Source: Sciurus carolinensis (lineage: Eukaryota; Chordata; Mammalia; Rodentia; Sciuridae). Taken from it: 64,000 bases of DNA. Below are positions 1 through 11,539 of this stretch, piece by piece (the first letter of the stretch is position 1; each line of letters starts with the position of its first letter). The position numbers and the translations under genes were made by a program. The notes beneath the pieces were generated by a model, which worked only from the letters and a program-made list of their open reading frames with translations, had not been told where the DNA came from and ran no database searches. The stretch is taken from contig NC_062222.1 of NCBI RefSeq assembly GCF_902686445.1, positions 43,585,792 to 43,649,791 on the forward strand. Reading direction: 5' to 3'.

Positions 1-220
1 GAGGTACATGCTTATAATCCCAGGAGCTCTGGAGGCTAAAGCAGGAGGACGGCAAGTCAAAGCCAGTCTCCGCCATTTATCAAGGTCCTAAGCAACTTAG
101 TGAGACCCTGTCTCAAAATAAAAAATTCAAAAGTTTAGGGAGGTGGCTCAGTGACTAAGGACCCCTGGGTCAATCTCTGGTACCAAAAACAACAACAACC
201 ACAACAAAAAAAAAAAAAAA
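1..220 (+). mobile_element. B1-dID (STRID-type) composite SINE, 5' end cut by window
   Basis: Starts inside the 7SL-derived part (TTATAATCCCAGGAGCTCTGG, then GAGACCCTGTCTCAAAATAA). It continues into the ID-like tRNA part (GGTGGCTCAGTGACTAAGG, ending TCTCTGGTACC) and a CAACAA/A-rich tail. The two-part structure is typical of squirrel-related rodents. Confidence 0.9.
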
Positions 221-3200
221 GAAAAGATTAAAAAGAAAATCACACAGAAAACAAAGAGAGATGAAGAGGTTATGAGTGTTGAGAAATGAGTAGTTGATGA
301 ATGAAAGAATAAGAAACAATCATTATTATATTTTATATTTTTCATAAATCATAGTACAACAAATATACATTATATTTTATAGGTGATTACACAAATATTC
401 TCAGAATCGAGTAGTTTACTTCAAAGATTCCCACCAATACTAAGAGGACAAACAAAAAATGTTTACATAGATTGAGTGAGTGATTCACAAACCCATGCTA
501 GTTAAGGTAAAATAATTAAGTCATAAATCAGTGTTTCAAGCTGTAGGTCATGGTACATAGAAGGGTCATAAAATCAGCATATTGTCAACCAGCATATTTC
601 AAATCATAAACTAGAATAAAGAAAAATAGAATGCACCGTACATGGCAAGTGTTCAATTTTGTGAAATTTCATACAAATATACGTACACGTGTGTGTGTGC
701 ATGTGCACAGAGTACTAAAATGTTTAGACAAGACCTGAGACATTAAATTGTCTTGTGGAAACTAGATGTCCTTTCAAACCCAATAAATAAAGTCAGTGCT
801 CACATAGATCATGTTAAGAGCAGATGATAAATGTTTAGGAATGGTTTTTATAGTATGCTTATTTGAATTTTCTGAACTCATTTCTATTTTAGCCAAGTGT
901 TGCAATGCAAGTAAGAAGACTGACAATGAGATGAAGCAGAAGCATTCATTTTGAGGACATATGCCAAATCACTATTAAACCATATTCACATTTGGTGCTG
1001 CAGAGGGAGTGGGGCTTACCAAAGAACACAGCATTCAACACCAGAAAGCTGAGTTCCTGTTCTTTCTGTCCATCACTAAAAGCATGATGTAAAGTTTCTC
1101 CCTTGGTACAAAGGGGAAATGTTCCAATCCGGAGGCAGCTACATAGAAGATAGCCTACAATAACGCATGTTAATGTTGTCTGGAATCTATAAAGTAATTG
1201 GTTATAAGCTATTATTTTTCAGTTAAATTCAAGAGATAATAAAATAGATTTTTGACTCTCTCTTTCCATAAAGATATTTTCTATCACTGAAAGTTGGTTA
1301 AATATGATTAATTGAATTACGCATTTTAGTTCAAGATATAATGTTTACCTGGGCTATGGAAATATTAATTGATGCAGAAATGACTTATTTTAAAAAGCAT
1401 TTTGAATTCCAATGAAATCTAGGAAGCAGGTGTGTAAAAGAAGCCTGGCCCACTAACAGCCACCCTTGTCAGTAATTCAAAGAGTTGCTATTTGGCTTCT
1501 GAGTTTTAACTCTCCTAATTTCAATGTCATTTTCACATAGTCTTATTTCTTTGGGTAAATTCATTTTTATGAGAAATTATAAATTATTTCTTTAGTAGTT
1601 GATTTAATATGCATTAAGGAAAATTGTTATATAAATCTCAGTGAAAGAAAATTATTTGAACTACTTATTACAATAGTCATGTTTTAAAGGGATTTAAACA
1701 TTATATTAAAAAGTAAGCAGCAAATTATTTAAATAATAGCTAAAATTATTATGGCTTATTCTTATGAGTCAGGCCCTCTTTTAAGCATTTAATTGCATTA
1801 AGTTATTTAGTCCTGAATTGAAAATTGAAAACTAGGAACTAACTGGTAATTCTAGCTCAGAATCTGCACTCTTAACCTCTTAACCCTCCTTAACAACAAC
1901 AACAACAACAACAATAAAAAAATCTATGGATTCTGCATTATAATCCTATTTCACTTTCTTTAGACCTCAACTTCTTAGCTTGATGTATTATTCTGTGGAA
2001 TAGGAAATATCTCATTCTCTGAAAATTATTTTTGAAGCTTCTAGACCTATGTTCAAACATGTCAAAATTAGAATTCTAAAATGCTGTGATGTCATATGCA
2101 TACCAAGCTTAGCTAGTTTTTATTTAAAAAAGTAAAAATGAAAGAATGAATTAGAATGGTTGATCCCTTAGATTTTTACAGTAATAGAATTCTGTGATTC
2201 TAAAATCAGAAAACATTAATGAGAGTATAATTTTCAGTTTTAGAGATATTATTAAGAGGTTTTATCTCTGTATATTTGTCATTGATTATTTTATATTTCA
2301 AGCAAACCATTTCCAAAGAGAGCATTACAAATCTGGATTTCCCTGGCCCCAACATAGAATGTATCAAGGCTGGCAAGCACAGGCAGGAGTGTGTATCAGA
2401 ATCAACTAGTAACTTTTTTTCCAATGAAACAAAAGAATTCTGTAGTGAGACAGCCTGAGGTGCCTCCAGAGGCCAAGGGTAAAATCAGAGTGAGAGGAGG
2501 AAAGAGTCTCAGCATCTCAGAGGAAAGGAAGTAAGATAGAAACAGACTCAAAAAAAGTCCTGCAGCTATTTCTAGTATGTGCTCTACTCCTCTATTTCTA
2601 ATGAGGCACAAGTGAATAAAGTTTGGGGCACAAGTCATTAAACTGAGATTAAAATATTAATATTAATATAAGTAAGTGATAGCTTAAATCCAATAACTAA
2701 AAATAACTATCAAGAATTCACACATTAAAATACTTATTGAATATTTGTTTTATACCAAACATTGTACTAGAAACCAAGTCTGTATTTAAGGTATCCATAC
2801 AAAAGTCTGGCAATATTATTAAAGAATTACAATGACTTCTAATCTCTCCATTTTTTACAATATCGATTCAAAAATAAGTCAAGTTTGGATTCTAAAAGGA
2901 TATGGGATGAGAGGAGGATGCCACTAAACAACTTAAGTTAGCTTTCAGGTATTGTCTAAATAACATACCATTGATCTATTTTCCATTATTATAAAATAAT
3001 TCCTGTAAGTAACTTTCAGTATATATTTCAAGTTAGCCCAAGACACATAAGATCCTTAGTCACTTCATAATCTGAGCAATCACGAAATTTGGTTCTGTTC
3101 ATCAAGTTATTGTATTTGTGCACTTTCTTTGTATATTCCCTATAAGGCTTCAGACAGGTAATGAATCCTATTCATGGTAGCAAACTTTGCACTTAACATA

Positions 3201-5607
3201 ATACCTGGCACAAGAAAGAGGGTACTTCAGTAATGTTTATATCAAAGATGAGCTAATGAATAGTGTGTTCAGTATTGAAGTAAACAGGAATCTGATTAAT
3301 TCATCTACTATGTCAGTAAATGGAATCAGGTTATGGACAATCAGGTTATTGAAAACAAATATTCAATAAGTATTTATTGAAAAGTCAGGTACAGATGCAT
3401 CCATTCCCAGCTTTTGGAAACATCATCAGGAGACATTCATTTTCACAGGATGAAGCGGGACACTGTTAACATATGTAGGTAGGAAATGGACCTGAGAGAA
3501 GCGTTGTTTTAAAATGGTCTTTGTCAGCCTGGTATCCCTGGATGTGTTCTTAAGGAACAGAGTTCTGCGAGAATCTTTGAATTTTACTCTTTCATTTAAG
3601 TGCCAATCTAAAATACGCTAATAGAAGTGTATTCTGGATCATCTGAATAATCACATTTAATTAGGTACCATCTAGTAATTTCTTCTTCTTGGTCATGTTT
3701 GTGATTTTGTTGATTTCAAACAATCAATTACAGGGAACATTCGAATTTTAATGCAGCATTTCTCAAGCTGAGGCACACAGATGTATTCTCAGTAGTCTCC
3801 CACTCTAAGTAGAAGAAATAGTGCCTTCAGAGGTGGTTTGTAAACAGAAAATGATGAGATTTGAGTCTCAGCATCTAGGAAGCAGAGTGGGTGCTTAAGA
3901 GGCATAACTGAAACCTGCCTCAGTGTTGGTCCCCTAAGACTACCAATGGTCAGAAAAAAAAATGACTATTTTGACTAAGAAGATTTTTAGCTAAAATCAG
4001 AAGAAATAAACTTGTTAGTATTTGTCCAGAATTTGCCCACTCAGTTACTCTAGCCTCTGTGAAATCATCATTTGTAGTTAGCCTAAATTTTGTTAATTAA
4101 ATTCTATCTAACGACAACCACCAGGGTCATAATTTGGTCCCTTAAGAGACTGTATGCAGTATAATGGGTTGTTGTATCATTTCAGGCCCCAGTCGTCTCC
4201 CTTTGAGGTAGAGAAGCATATTGTGAAGATTATAACTGATGTGCCTGTAATAAAGGAAACTACTACTTGATATAACAACTATTTCATATAATGGGTAGTA
4301 TTGCTTCCCACTACATAAATGTATAATATGATACTTAATGATTTAAGGGGCTGGCCCAGTGTGAAGGGATCCTTCAGACACTCATTAATCAAACATTAAC
4401 TGGATACCTACTATCATTCTTTCCAACAGTGCACTCTTTTCCACTACACAAGGCTGAAGTCAAGTTTATAAATTCTGCTTTATAAATTGTTCTTTTTGAG
4501 TTGGTTCATGTTAGTCAATGCTAGCCTCTGTCTCCACCAGTTTAATTTTAACCCTACTTATATTAGCATATGCTCCAGAACTTTTCTTCTTAAGTCTCTC
4601 AATCTTCCTGTGTCACTAATGTTCCAAGTCCCCAGTCCCCAGTGTGTGGGACTTGCATTACTTCCTGCAAATTGATAAATTTTTAGCTGTGGATGTAATT
4701 GGTTAATAAGAACCTATTTTCTTCTTTATAGACCAAAACAAAACAAAAGTAGAGTAGTAGAGTTCTTAAAAGGGGTATCAATGATTATCATTAGTTTGGT
4801 ACCCTAACAAGTAACTCTAAGGAAACTTGCATAACAAATCTTTAAAGAACGTTCTGTTAGATGATAAACTATGTTGTCAACTCCCTAATACCTTGCTTCT
4901 TTCTTTCCCTACTTCTCCTTTCTGCCTCCCCTGGGCACTATTGCTGTCTTCCCTTGTTCTTCAAAGGAAGTAGTATACTATAAGCCTCTTTTCCAAAGGC
5001 AGGAAGGAACACCTTTCACTCACCCCACCAATGATTCTGCATATCCACTAAGTTGCAGGGTTTCATTTTAGACTACCCACTGCCCACTCCACACTGCAAA
5101 AAGACCCTTATTATATTGCTGATAAAAGTTGTTGTGTAAGGGTAAGCACACCTTTATGCTCCAAGGTGAGTCCTTCTTTATAAGCTTTTGCTCATCTGCA
5201 TTTTAGACACTTTCATCCCATCCAAGACCCTCTATTTCTGAAGGAAAAAGACTCAAAACTGAGTATGGAATTAAAAACAATTGACTATTTCAAGTTATGC
5301 ACATATTTTATATATATATATGTATATATATATACATATATATAATACATATACATATATGCATTGGTGTATGTGTGTGTGTTTGTAGTTCCTGATCATG
5401 CTTCCTTTAAACCAAAAGCATTCCTTAATGCAAAATTACCAAATTCTCTTCTATACATCTATTTCCTTAAAAGGCCTTGGGAATACTGGAGATGATAGAA
5501 TTTGGGGACTCCTTTATAGTCATCAAAATGCACATACAGAGAGAGGGAGGGAGAAAAGCAGAGGAAGTGAGAAATTCAGGAGGGTAGAGAGGGGTAGATA
5601 GTGGGCT
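221..5607. other. AT-rich intronic sequence, mostly unique
   Basis: No gene. Weak ancient-repeat signals are seen: a MIR-like stretch near 1745-1885 (TTTAAGCATTTAATTGCATTAA, then CTGCACTCTTAACC), an antisense L2-like end near 2725-2790, a sense L2-like end near 3190-3240 (ATACCTGGCACAAG), and an AT/GT repeat at 5307-5385. ORFs of 60-80 codons around 2200-2640 overlap on both strands and look random. Confidence 0.6.
5307..5385. repeat. TATA/TACA microsatellite running into GT-rich tract
   Basis: Alternating TA with TATG/TACA interruptions is followed by GTATGTGTGTGTGTTTG. It is an impure dinucleotide repeat. Confidence 0.85.
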
Positions 5608-5617
5608 GGGAACTTCT
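5608..5617. repeat. Left target duplication of the B1 SINE
   Basis: GGGAACTTCT here pairs with GGAAACTTCT at 7758-7767 (one mismatch), on either side of the SINE that was later split by the L1. Confidence 0.6.
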
Positions 5618-5751
5618 TTTTTGTTTGGTTTGGGTTTTTTTGTTTGTTTGTTTTTGAGACAGGGTCTCACTAAATTGTCACAACTGGCCTTGGCTCAAAG
5701 TTCCTGCCTCAACCTCCTTAGCAACTGGGATTACAAGAGTGTCCTACCACA
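5618..5751 (-). mobile_element. B1-type SINE, first part, interrupted by L1
   Basis: Reads T-rich tail, GAGACAGGGTCTCACTAAAT, then CCTCAACCTCC and GGGATTACAAGAGTGTCCTACCACA. This is an antisense 7SL-derived SINE without the ID part. It breaks off at 5751 and resumes at 7749, where an L1 has inserted. The T-rich tail is about 40 nt with TGTT and TTTG variants. Confidence 0.85.
5735..5751. repeat. Left target-site duplication of the 2 kb L1 (17 bp)
   Basis: AAGAGTGTCCTACCACA is repeated exactly at 7732-7748, directly after the L1 tail. It belongs to the disrupted SINE, so the L1 is younger than the SINE. Confidence 0.93.
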
Positions 5752-6217
5752 AAAAGGAAAAGAAGAACTCAAACTATCCCTATTTGCTGATGACATCATT
5801 ATATATTTAGAGGAAGCCAGAAATTCCACCAGAAAACTTTTAGAACTCATAAGTGAGTTCAGTAAAGTAGCAGGATATAAGATCAATGCTCATAAATCTA
5901 ATGCATTTTTATTCCTAAGTGATGAATCCTCAGAAAGAGAAGTTAGGAAAACTACCCCATTCACAATAGCTTTGAAAAAAATAAAATACTTGGGAATCAA
6001 TCTAAAAAAAGAGGTGAAGACCTCTAAAATGAGAACTACAGAACACTAAAGAAAGAAATTAAATAACACCTTAGAAGATGGAAAGATCTCCCATGTTCTT
6101 GGAAAGGCAGAATTAATATTGTCAAAATGGTCATACTACCAAAAGTGCTATACAGATTCAATGCAATTCCAATTAAAATCCCAATGACATACCTTACAGA
6201 AAAAAGAGCAAGCAATC

Positions 6218-6598
6218 ATGAAATTCATCTGGAAGAATAAGAAAGCCAGAATAGCTAAAGCAATCCTTAGCAGGAAGAGTAAAGCAGTGGGTATCACAAC
6301 ACCAGACCTTCAACTATACTACAAAGCAATAGTAACAAAAACGACATGGTATTGGCACCAAAATAGACAGGTAGATCAATGGTACAGAATAGAGGACACG
6401 GACACAAACCCAAATAAATACAGTTTTCTCATACTAGACAAAGGTGACAAAAACATGCAATGGAGAAAAGATAGCCTCTTCAACAAATGGTGCTGGGAAA
6501 ACTGGAAATTCATATGCAACAGAATGAAACTAAACCTCTATCTCTCACCCTGCACAAAAATCAACTCACAATGGATCAAGGACCTTGAAATCAGATGA
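6218..6598 (+). pseudogene. L1 ORF2 remnant, domain after the reverse transcriptase
   Basis: A 126-codon open stretch ([17 protein letters not shown]...; [24 protein letters not shown]) matches the part of L1 ORF2p that follows the RT. It ends at a TGA that has replaced an arginine codon (CGA to TGA, a CpG-type change). It is a broken fragment of the element at 5752-7731 and not a gene. Confidence 0.9.
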
Positions 6599-6906
6599 GA
6601 GACCCTGCATCTTACAGAAGAAAAAGTAGGTCCAAATCTTCAACATGTCGGCTTAGGATCAGACTTCCTTAACAGAACTCGCATAGCACAAGAAATAAAA
6701 GCAAGACTCAATAACTGGGATAGATTCAAACTAAAAAGCTTTCTCTCAGCAAAGGATACTATCAGCAATGTGAAGAGAAAGCCTACAGAGTGGGAGAAAA
6801 TTTTTGCCACTCATACTTCGGATAGAGCACTAATTTCCAGAATATAAAAAGAACTCAACTCTACACCAAGAATACAAATAACCCAATTGACAAATGGGCT
6901 AAGGAA

Positions 6907-7362
6907 ATGAACAGACACTTCACAGAAGAAGATCTACAAGCAATCAACAAACATATGGAAAAATGTTCAACATCTCTAGTAATAAGAGAAATGCAAATCA
7001 AAACTACACTAAGATTCCATCTCACCCCAATTAGAATGGCAATTATCAAGAATACAAACAACAACAGGTGTTGGCGAGGTTGTGGGGAAAAAGGTACACT
7101 CATACATTGCTGGTGGGGTTGCAAATTAGTGCAGCCACTCTGGAAAGCAGTGTGGAGATTCCTTAGAAATCTTGGAATGGAACCACCATTTGACCCAGCT
7201 ATCCCACTCCTTGGCCTATACCCAAAGGACTTAAAATCAGCATACTACAGAGATACAGCCACATCAATGTTCATAGCTGCTCAATTCACAATAGCCAGGT
7301 TGTGGAACCAACCTAGATGCCCCTCAATTGATGAATGGATAAAGAAACTGTGGTATATATAA
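6907..7362 (+). pseudogene. L1 ORF2 remnant, C-terminal cysteine-rich domain
   Basis: 151 open codons covering [20 protein letters not shown], the [18 protein letters not shown] cysteine/histidine segment, and [17 protein letters not shown]. They end in a TAA just before MECYSAMKKNKIMAFAGKWM, which continues in frame to about 7500 as the last part of ORF2. Confidence 0.92.
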
Positions 7363-7507
7363 ATATTGGAATGTTACTCAGCCATGAAGAAGAATAAAAT
7401 TATGGCATTTGCAGGCAAATGGATGCAGTTGGAGAATATCATGCTAAGTGAGATAAGCCAATCTCAAAGGACAAATGATATCGCTGATAAGCAGATGATG
7501 ATACATA

Positions 7508-7592
7508 ATGGGGGGTGGGAGGGAGGCAAGAATGGAGGAAGGAGGAGCTGTATAAAGAGAAAAGAGGGGTGGGAGGGTGGGGGAGAAGGAAA
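7508..7592 (+). repeat. Polypurine, G-quadruplex-prone tract in L1 3' UTR
   Basis: Purine-rich with two G-run clusters. At 7566-7583 the order is GGGG-T-GGG-A-GGG-T-GGGGG with one-base loops, and a shorter one lies at 7510-7525. A polypurine G-rich tract is a known feature of mammalian L1 3' UTRs. Confidence 0.85.
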
Positions 7593-7731
7593 AAATAACA
7601 GAATGAATCAAACACCATTACCCTATGTAAATGTATGATTACACAAATGGTATGCCTCTACTTCATGTACAGAGAAACGAGTTATACCCCATTTGTTTAC
7701 AATAAAAAATAAATAAAAATAAAATAAGAAA

Positions 7732-7748
7732 AAGAGTGTCCTACCACA
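7732..7748. repeat. Right target-site duplication of the 2 kb L1
   Basis: Exact 17 bp copy of 5735-5751, placed straight after the L1 A-rich tail. The SINE sequence resumes after it. Confidence 0.93.
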
Positions 7749-7757
7749 CCCAACCCC
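7749..7757 (-). mobile_element. B1-type SINE, second part
   Basis: CCCAACCCC completes the 5' end of the antisense SINE broken at 5751. GGAAACTTCT follows as its right target duplication. Confidence 0.75.
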
Positions 7758-8099
7758 GGAAACTTCTATACAGGAAAGAGACTCTAGAATAAATGGTCAG
7801 CAAAAGAAAGAGAATGCTAAAATATGAGTGGGCAAAATCTCAGTCACTGCAGAAGGGCTGGATGATTTCCAGTGACATGAAGAAAATAACCAAGGAGAAG
7901 ATGACTAAGCAGGAATGGCAGCTTGAGTTCATCTCACACACCTGAAGAGTCGTATTGAGTACTCATTTGGATTAAGATCTTCCCTCTATTGACCTCCACC
8001 AGCAGAAGTCAAGGTGGGACCCCAGAACTTTTCAGGCTCCTGAATAGACTCCCTATCTCTTCTCCAGACAGTCCTTATACCATCCCCATTACTATTTGT

Positions 8100-10770
8100 T
8101 TGGGCCTATCTGGGTTAAAGTTATCATGCTCTCTATCCATCTTTGACCCAATCAATTGAAACTTCATCCCTCCAAATATTATCCCTGTATGTCTCTGAGT
8201 ATCCCTTTTCTGCTCTGTCTCTTCCTACTTCCTGTTTCCTGAAACTCTTACACTAAGCCCTTTGGAACATGTGAGTATGGTCATTAGTAACATCTGTCTT
8301 GCTAAATTTCTTCTCTGAACATTGCTTTTAACCTTCTTGCTCTAATTAGAGCAACCTGAAGGTACCGCTTCTCTGAAGTTCTCTCAAGTGATGGATATGT
8401 ATACACTCATGCATCTTCCTATTCCTCAGGAATACAGCTGGAGTTGTATTTGTCCTCCCTACTCTTCACTGCTCTTCATACTATTCTTCTTCCTCCTTCA
8501 AAAACCTCCAGTTGTTCTGAGTGTGTAACCTCTAGCTCCCATCCTCATTCCTTGAACATTTTAGTTTCTAGTTCGTGTCCTTGTTCTCAACATATACATA
8601 CATAAATTCTCCAAATCTTCAGACTTTCAGGTTCCTGCATTTCTCCCTGCCAAGGAGTTTTCCTTTTCTCTACCTCATCCGCCTGCATGGCCATACTCTA
8701 AACTTTTTTAGTTTCCAGAACTTATAACATTCCTCCAGGATCTCAATTCTAGGCATCTAACCCTCTGATCACTACTTTCTCTCTTGCCAACTTACTCAGC
8801 CAACTCCAACAATCCTTGCACTCCTCATACCTAGAACCCATTACTCTTTCAGCATGTTCACATTTCTCCACACTCAGTATAAAATTCCATGTATGCTCTA
8901 TAATCATTTCATACATTTCCTTGTATGCATCCTCAGTTCTCTTGTGTTTCTCTAGCTTTACCATAAATGGTTAACTAAATCACATTCTTATTGTCCATGA
9001 CAGATTATATATAACTGTCCATGTGATCCCCCACCTAAATGTGACTGTAGAGGAACATGCATACATCCTTCCCGAACTTGCTTGAATTCCTGATCATGGG
9101 CCTCAAGCAGGCCCTTTATGCTGCCTGGTGATTATACTGCTACCCCTAATCACTCTTCCACTCTTCTAGATTTTTATTTCACATCTTCTGTCTTTTCAAC
9201 CTCTGTCACTTCCTCTCCCATCTTCCCTCTTACCTGATGATCTTGACTTACACTTCACTGAAAGAGCTGAAGCAGTTAAAAGAGAACTTTCACCCCACAC
9301 CCAGCTCCCAGCACCACACACAGTACTTCCTGATCCTTTACTCACACGCTTTCCCTAAACTAGCAATGCTTCTGGCAATGGTCACACCCTCTACTTGTGC
9401 TCTGGCCCTATCACCTCCACCATCCACTCAAGGACAGCAGCAGTAAGTCTCCCTTCTCTCTTTCTTGAATCATTAATTTTCTTTCCCTGTTGATGTTTTT
9501 CCCATCAATGAAATGAAAATGCTATCACTTCTTTTGTATTGAAGGAAAAAATAAGTCCCACTTCCCCTTCCAGCTGCCTCCCTCGTTCTCTCTTTCTCTA
9601 CACAGAAAGAGTTGGTCTGTCCACTGTCCATTGAATGAGCCTCAATCTATCTTTCAACTCACCACTCCACTGAAATGGCTTTGGTCAAATAACCAGTGAC
9701 CACCACAATCTAAAGTTATCATTCAGTTCCTCAGTTTGTTTAATCAATAGCATTTTAAGAGTTGATCATTTCATCCACCTGAAAATAATTTTTTTCATTT
9801 AGCTTCCAAGATGCCACATTTTCCAGGTTTTCCTCCTGCTGCGTCTCTGGATGCTCTTCCTCATTCTCCTTTCTGACTCATCTTCCTGACCTCTAAAAGT
9901 TGGAATGCAGTGAGGCTCAGTCCTTGAGCCTCTTCTGTTTTTCACAGACACTCATCTGGCTCAATGGTTTTAAGTACTATCTGTACACTGAGTGCACCGA
10001 AACTGTTATCTCCAACCAAAACCTCTTTTCTGGACCTCAGACTCATACATCCAATTGCCTACTTGGATACCACATAGGAGAATCAAGCAGCATGTTCAAA
10101 ACTGATCTCCTGTTCGTTCCTTTAAACCTGTAAACACAGTCTTCTCCATCACAGTTCAGGAAACCTTAAACCTCATTTTCTGCATAGAAACCCCAAGCAG
10201 TATCACTACATCTTCTTGTGCTCCCATCCTTCAAAATCCTTCAGCAAAATCAGCTTTCCCTTGAAAGTGTACCCAGAATCCATTCAGTTCTCACCATCCC
10301 TCCTGCCTTTGGCCCTGTGTAAAACACTCATCTCTCTCCTCAAGAATTATAATAGCATCCCTGCTTCTGCCCTTGCTCCTGTTCAGCCTGAGTGTTACTA
10401 TTAACTCACTTTGCTAAAAACTCTCTAATCACTTCCCATTCAGAATTGAAGCCAAAACTCTTAAAGTAGGCTACCAAATCTTACAGGACAGGATGCTGCT
10501 TTCTATTCTCTCCAGTCTCCTCCTGCTCTTCCTCCCTCTCTCATTCAACCTGGCCTTCTTGCTTGTCCTTAAACGTGCCACTATGCTCAGAGGTGGGGTT
10601 CTCTTATTTGTCAAGACTTCTTCTAAAGTGTATTTTGGAGGACCAAAATAGTGCCTGGCTCCCATGCTCAGCTCCTTGCTTCGTCTGACCATCCTAGTTA
10701 GGATGACACAGCTCTCCTACTACTCTCTCCTTTCCTACTATATTTTTCTCAATATCATTTATTGCCTTTC
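8100..10770 (+). mobile_element. Ancient LINE-2 (L2), unusually long copy, heavily decayed
   Basis: The pyrimidine-rich + strand follows the L2 ORF2 nucleotide pattern over a long distance. Segments recognised in consensus order: AAGAGAACTTTCACCCCACA, CTCTGGCCCTATCACCTCCA, TCCCATCAATGAAATGAAAA, CAGTGACCACCACAATC, and CCAAGATGCCACATTTTCCAGG. Then come GACCTCTAAAAGTTGGAATG, GGCTCAATGGTTTTAAGTAC, CAGACTCATACATCCAATTG and CTTCCCATTCAGAATTGAAG. 9240-10700 is confident; 8100-9240 is probable 5' extension. Many stops and indels leave no coding capacity. Short ORFs inside (for example 9237-9446, 9900-10133) are relics. Confidence 0.8.
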
Positions 10771-10777
10771 CTCTTTT

Positions 10778-10880
10778 CACACATTTTTTATTTTTTTTAA
10801 TTTTTTGTACCATGGATTGAACCCAGAGGTGCTTAACTACTGACGTACATCCCCAGTCCTTTTTACATTTTATTTAGAGA
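10778..10880 (-). mobile_element. SINE fragment, ID-like half plus A-rich link
   Basis: Antisense ID part: TTTTTTGTACCATGGATTGAACCCAGAGGTGCTTAACTACTG and ACATCCCCAGTCC, then TTTTTACATTTTATTTAGAGA of the linker. The B1 half is missing. Confidence 0.8.
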
Positions 10881-10979
10881 AAGCTATATAATTTATGTAC
10901 ATATCTCTGCCTGATTTAGTTGGTTAGAACACTGAATATAGTTCATTCCGTGTTCTAATAATTCCATGAATTCAATATT

Positions 10980-11013
10980 ATCTCTCTCTCTCTCTCCCTC
11001 TCCCTCTCTCTCT
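10980..11013. repeat. (TC)n microsatellite
   Basis: Pure CT repeat with a few CCC interruptions, 34 bp, pyrimidines on the + strand. Confidence 0.9.
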
Positions 11014-11334
11014 TTTTCATCTTATTCTCAGGCTAATAAAATTGTTTTTGTCATTTTTAGGAGAGGTTCAAACCAGATGGATCTGAATGGCATTTATGAA
11101 AAAAAAAATTAGTTCCAGAAAAACATTTTAGTTTAATGCAACCCAGATAAACAGTAACCATTATTAAACTACTATTAAACATAATCTTTCCTATTTGATG
11201 ACACTGGCTATGGTAATACCATTTAATGTTCTGTCATGCCTCTGAGGATCAGTACTATTTTTGCTAAAGCTTACATTAAGAATTCATATGAAGAGATTAC
11301 ATTATTATAATGTGGATTGTCATTTTCACTAGTA

Positions 11335-11535
11335 TTTAGAGTGGTTCTTCTGTTAGGCACTTGGCACACATTTCAGTCAATCATTACTACAGTCCCATGA
11401 CCTCAGTGTTGCTATGGTTTATTACAATTGAGAATACACAGACCTGGAGAAGTTGATTGCCCAGGATCTCTTAACTGGAGAGTGGAGAAAATGAGAATTT
11501 GGATTCCAGCACTCACATTTTAACAAGACTTCCAA
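11335..11535 (-). mobile_element. MIR/L2-type ancient repeat, weak
   Basis: TTAGGCACTTGGCACACATT, CAGTCCCATGACCTC, GAGAATACACAGACCTGGAG, TTGCCCAGGATCTC and ATTTGGATTCCAGC follow the order of an antisense MIR/L2 3' region. Highly diverged. Confidence 0.4.
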
Positions 11536-11539
11536 AAAT

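Larger units (their letters stand above)
5752..7731 (+). mobile_element. LINE-1, 5'-truncated in the reverse transcriptase, with 3' UTR
   Basis: About 1.98 kb of L1 in + orientation, antisense to ANK2. It begins inside ORF2 just before the FADD catalytic motif of the reverse transcriptase (5783-5794). It runs through the ORF2 C-terminal domain, including the cysteine-rich [15 protein letters not shown] and [14 protein letters not shown] segments, into a purine-rich 3' UTR and an A-rich tail. The copy is dead: the frame shifts near 6015, with stops at about 6047, 6596, 6845 and 7360. EN, the N-terminal RT and ORF1 are absent. A perfect 17 bp duplication flanks it. The 3' end (ATGTACAGAGAAACGAGTTA, CCCATTTGTTTACAATAAAA) recurs at 51908-51970. 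Confidence 0.95.
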
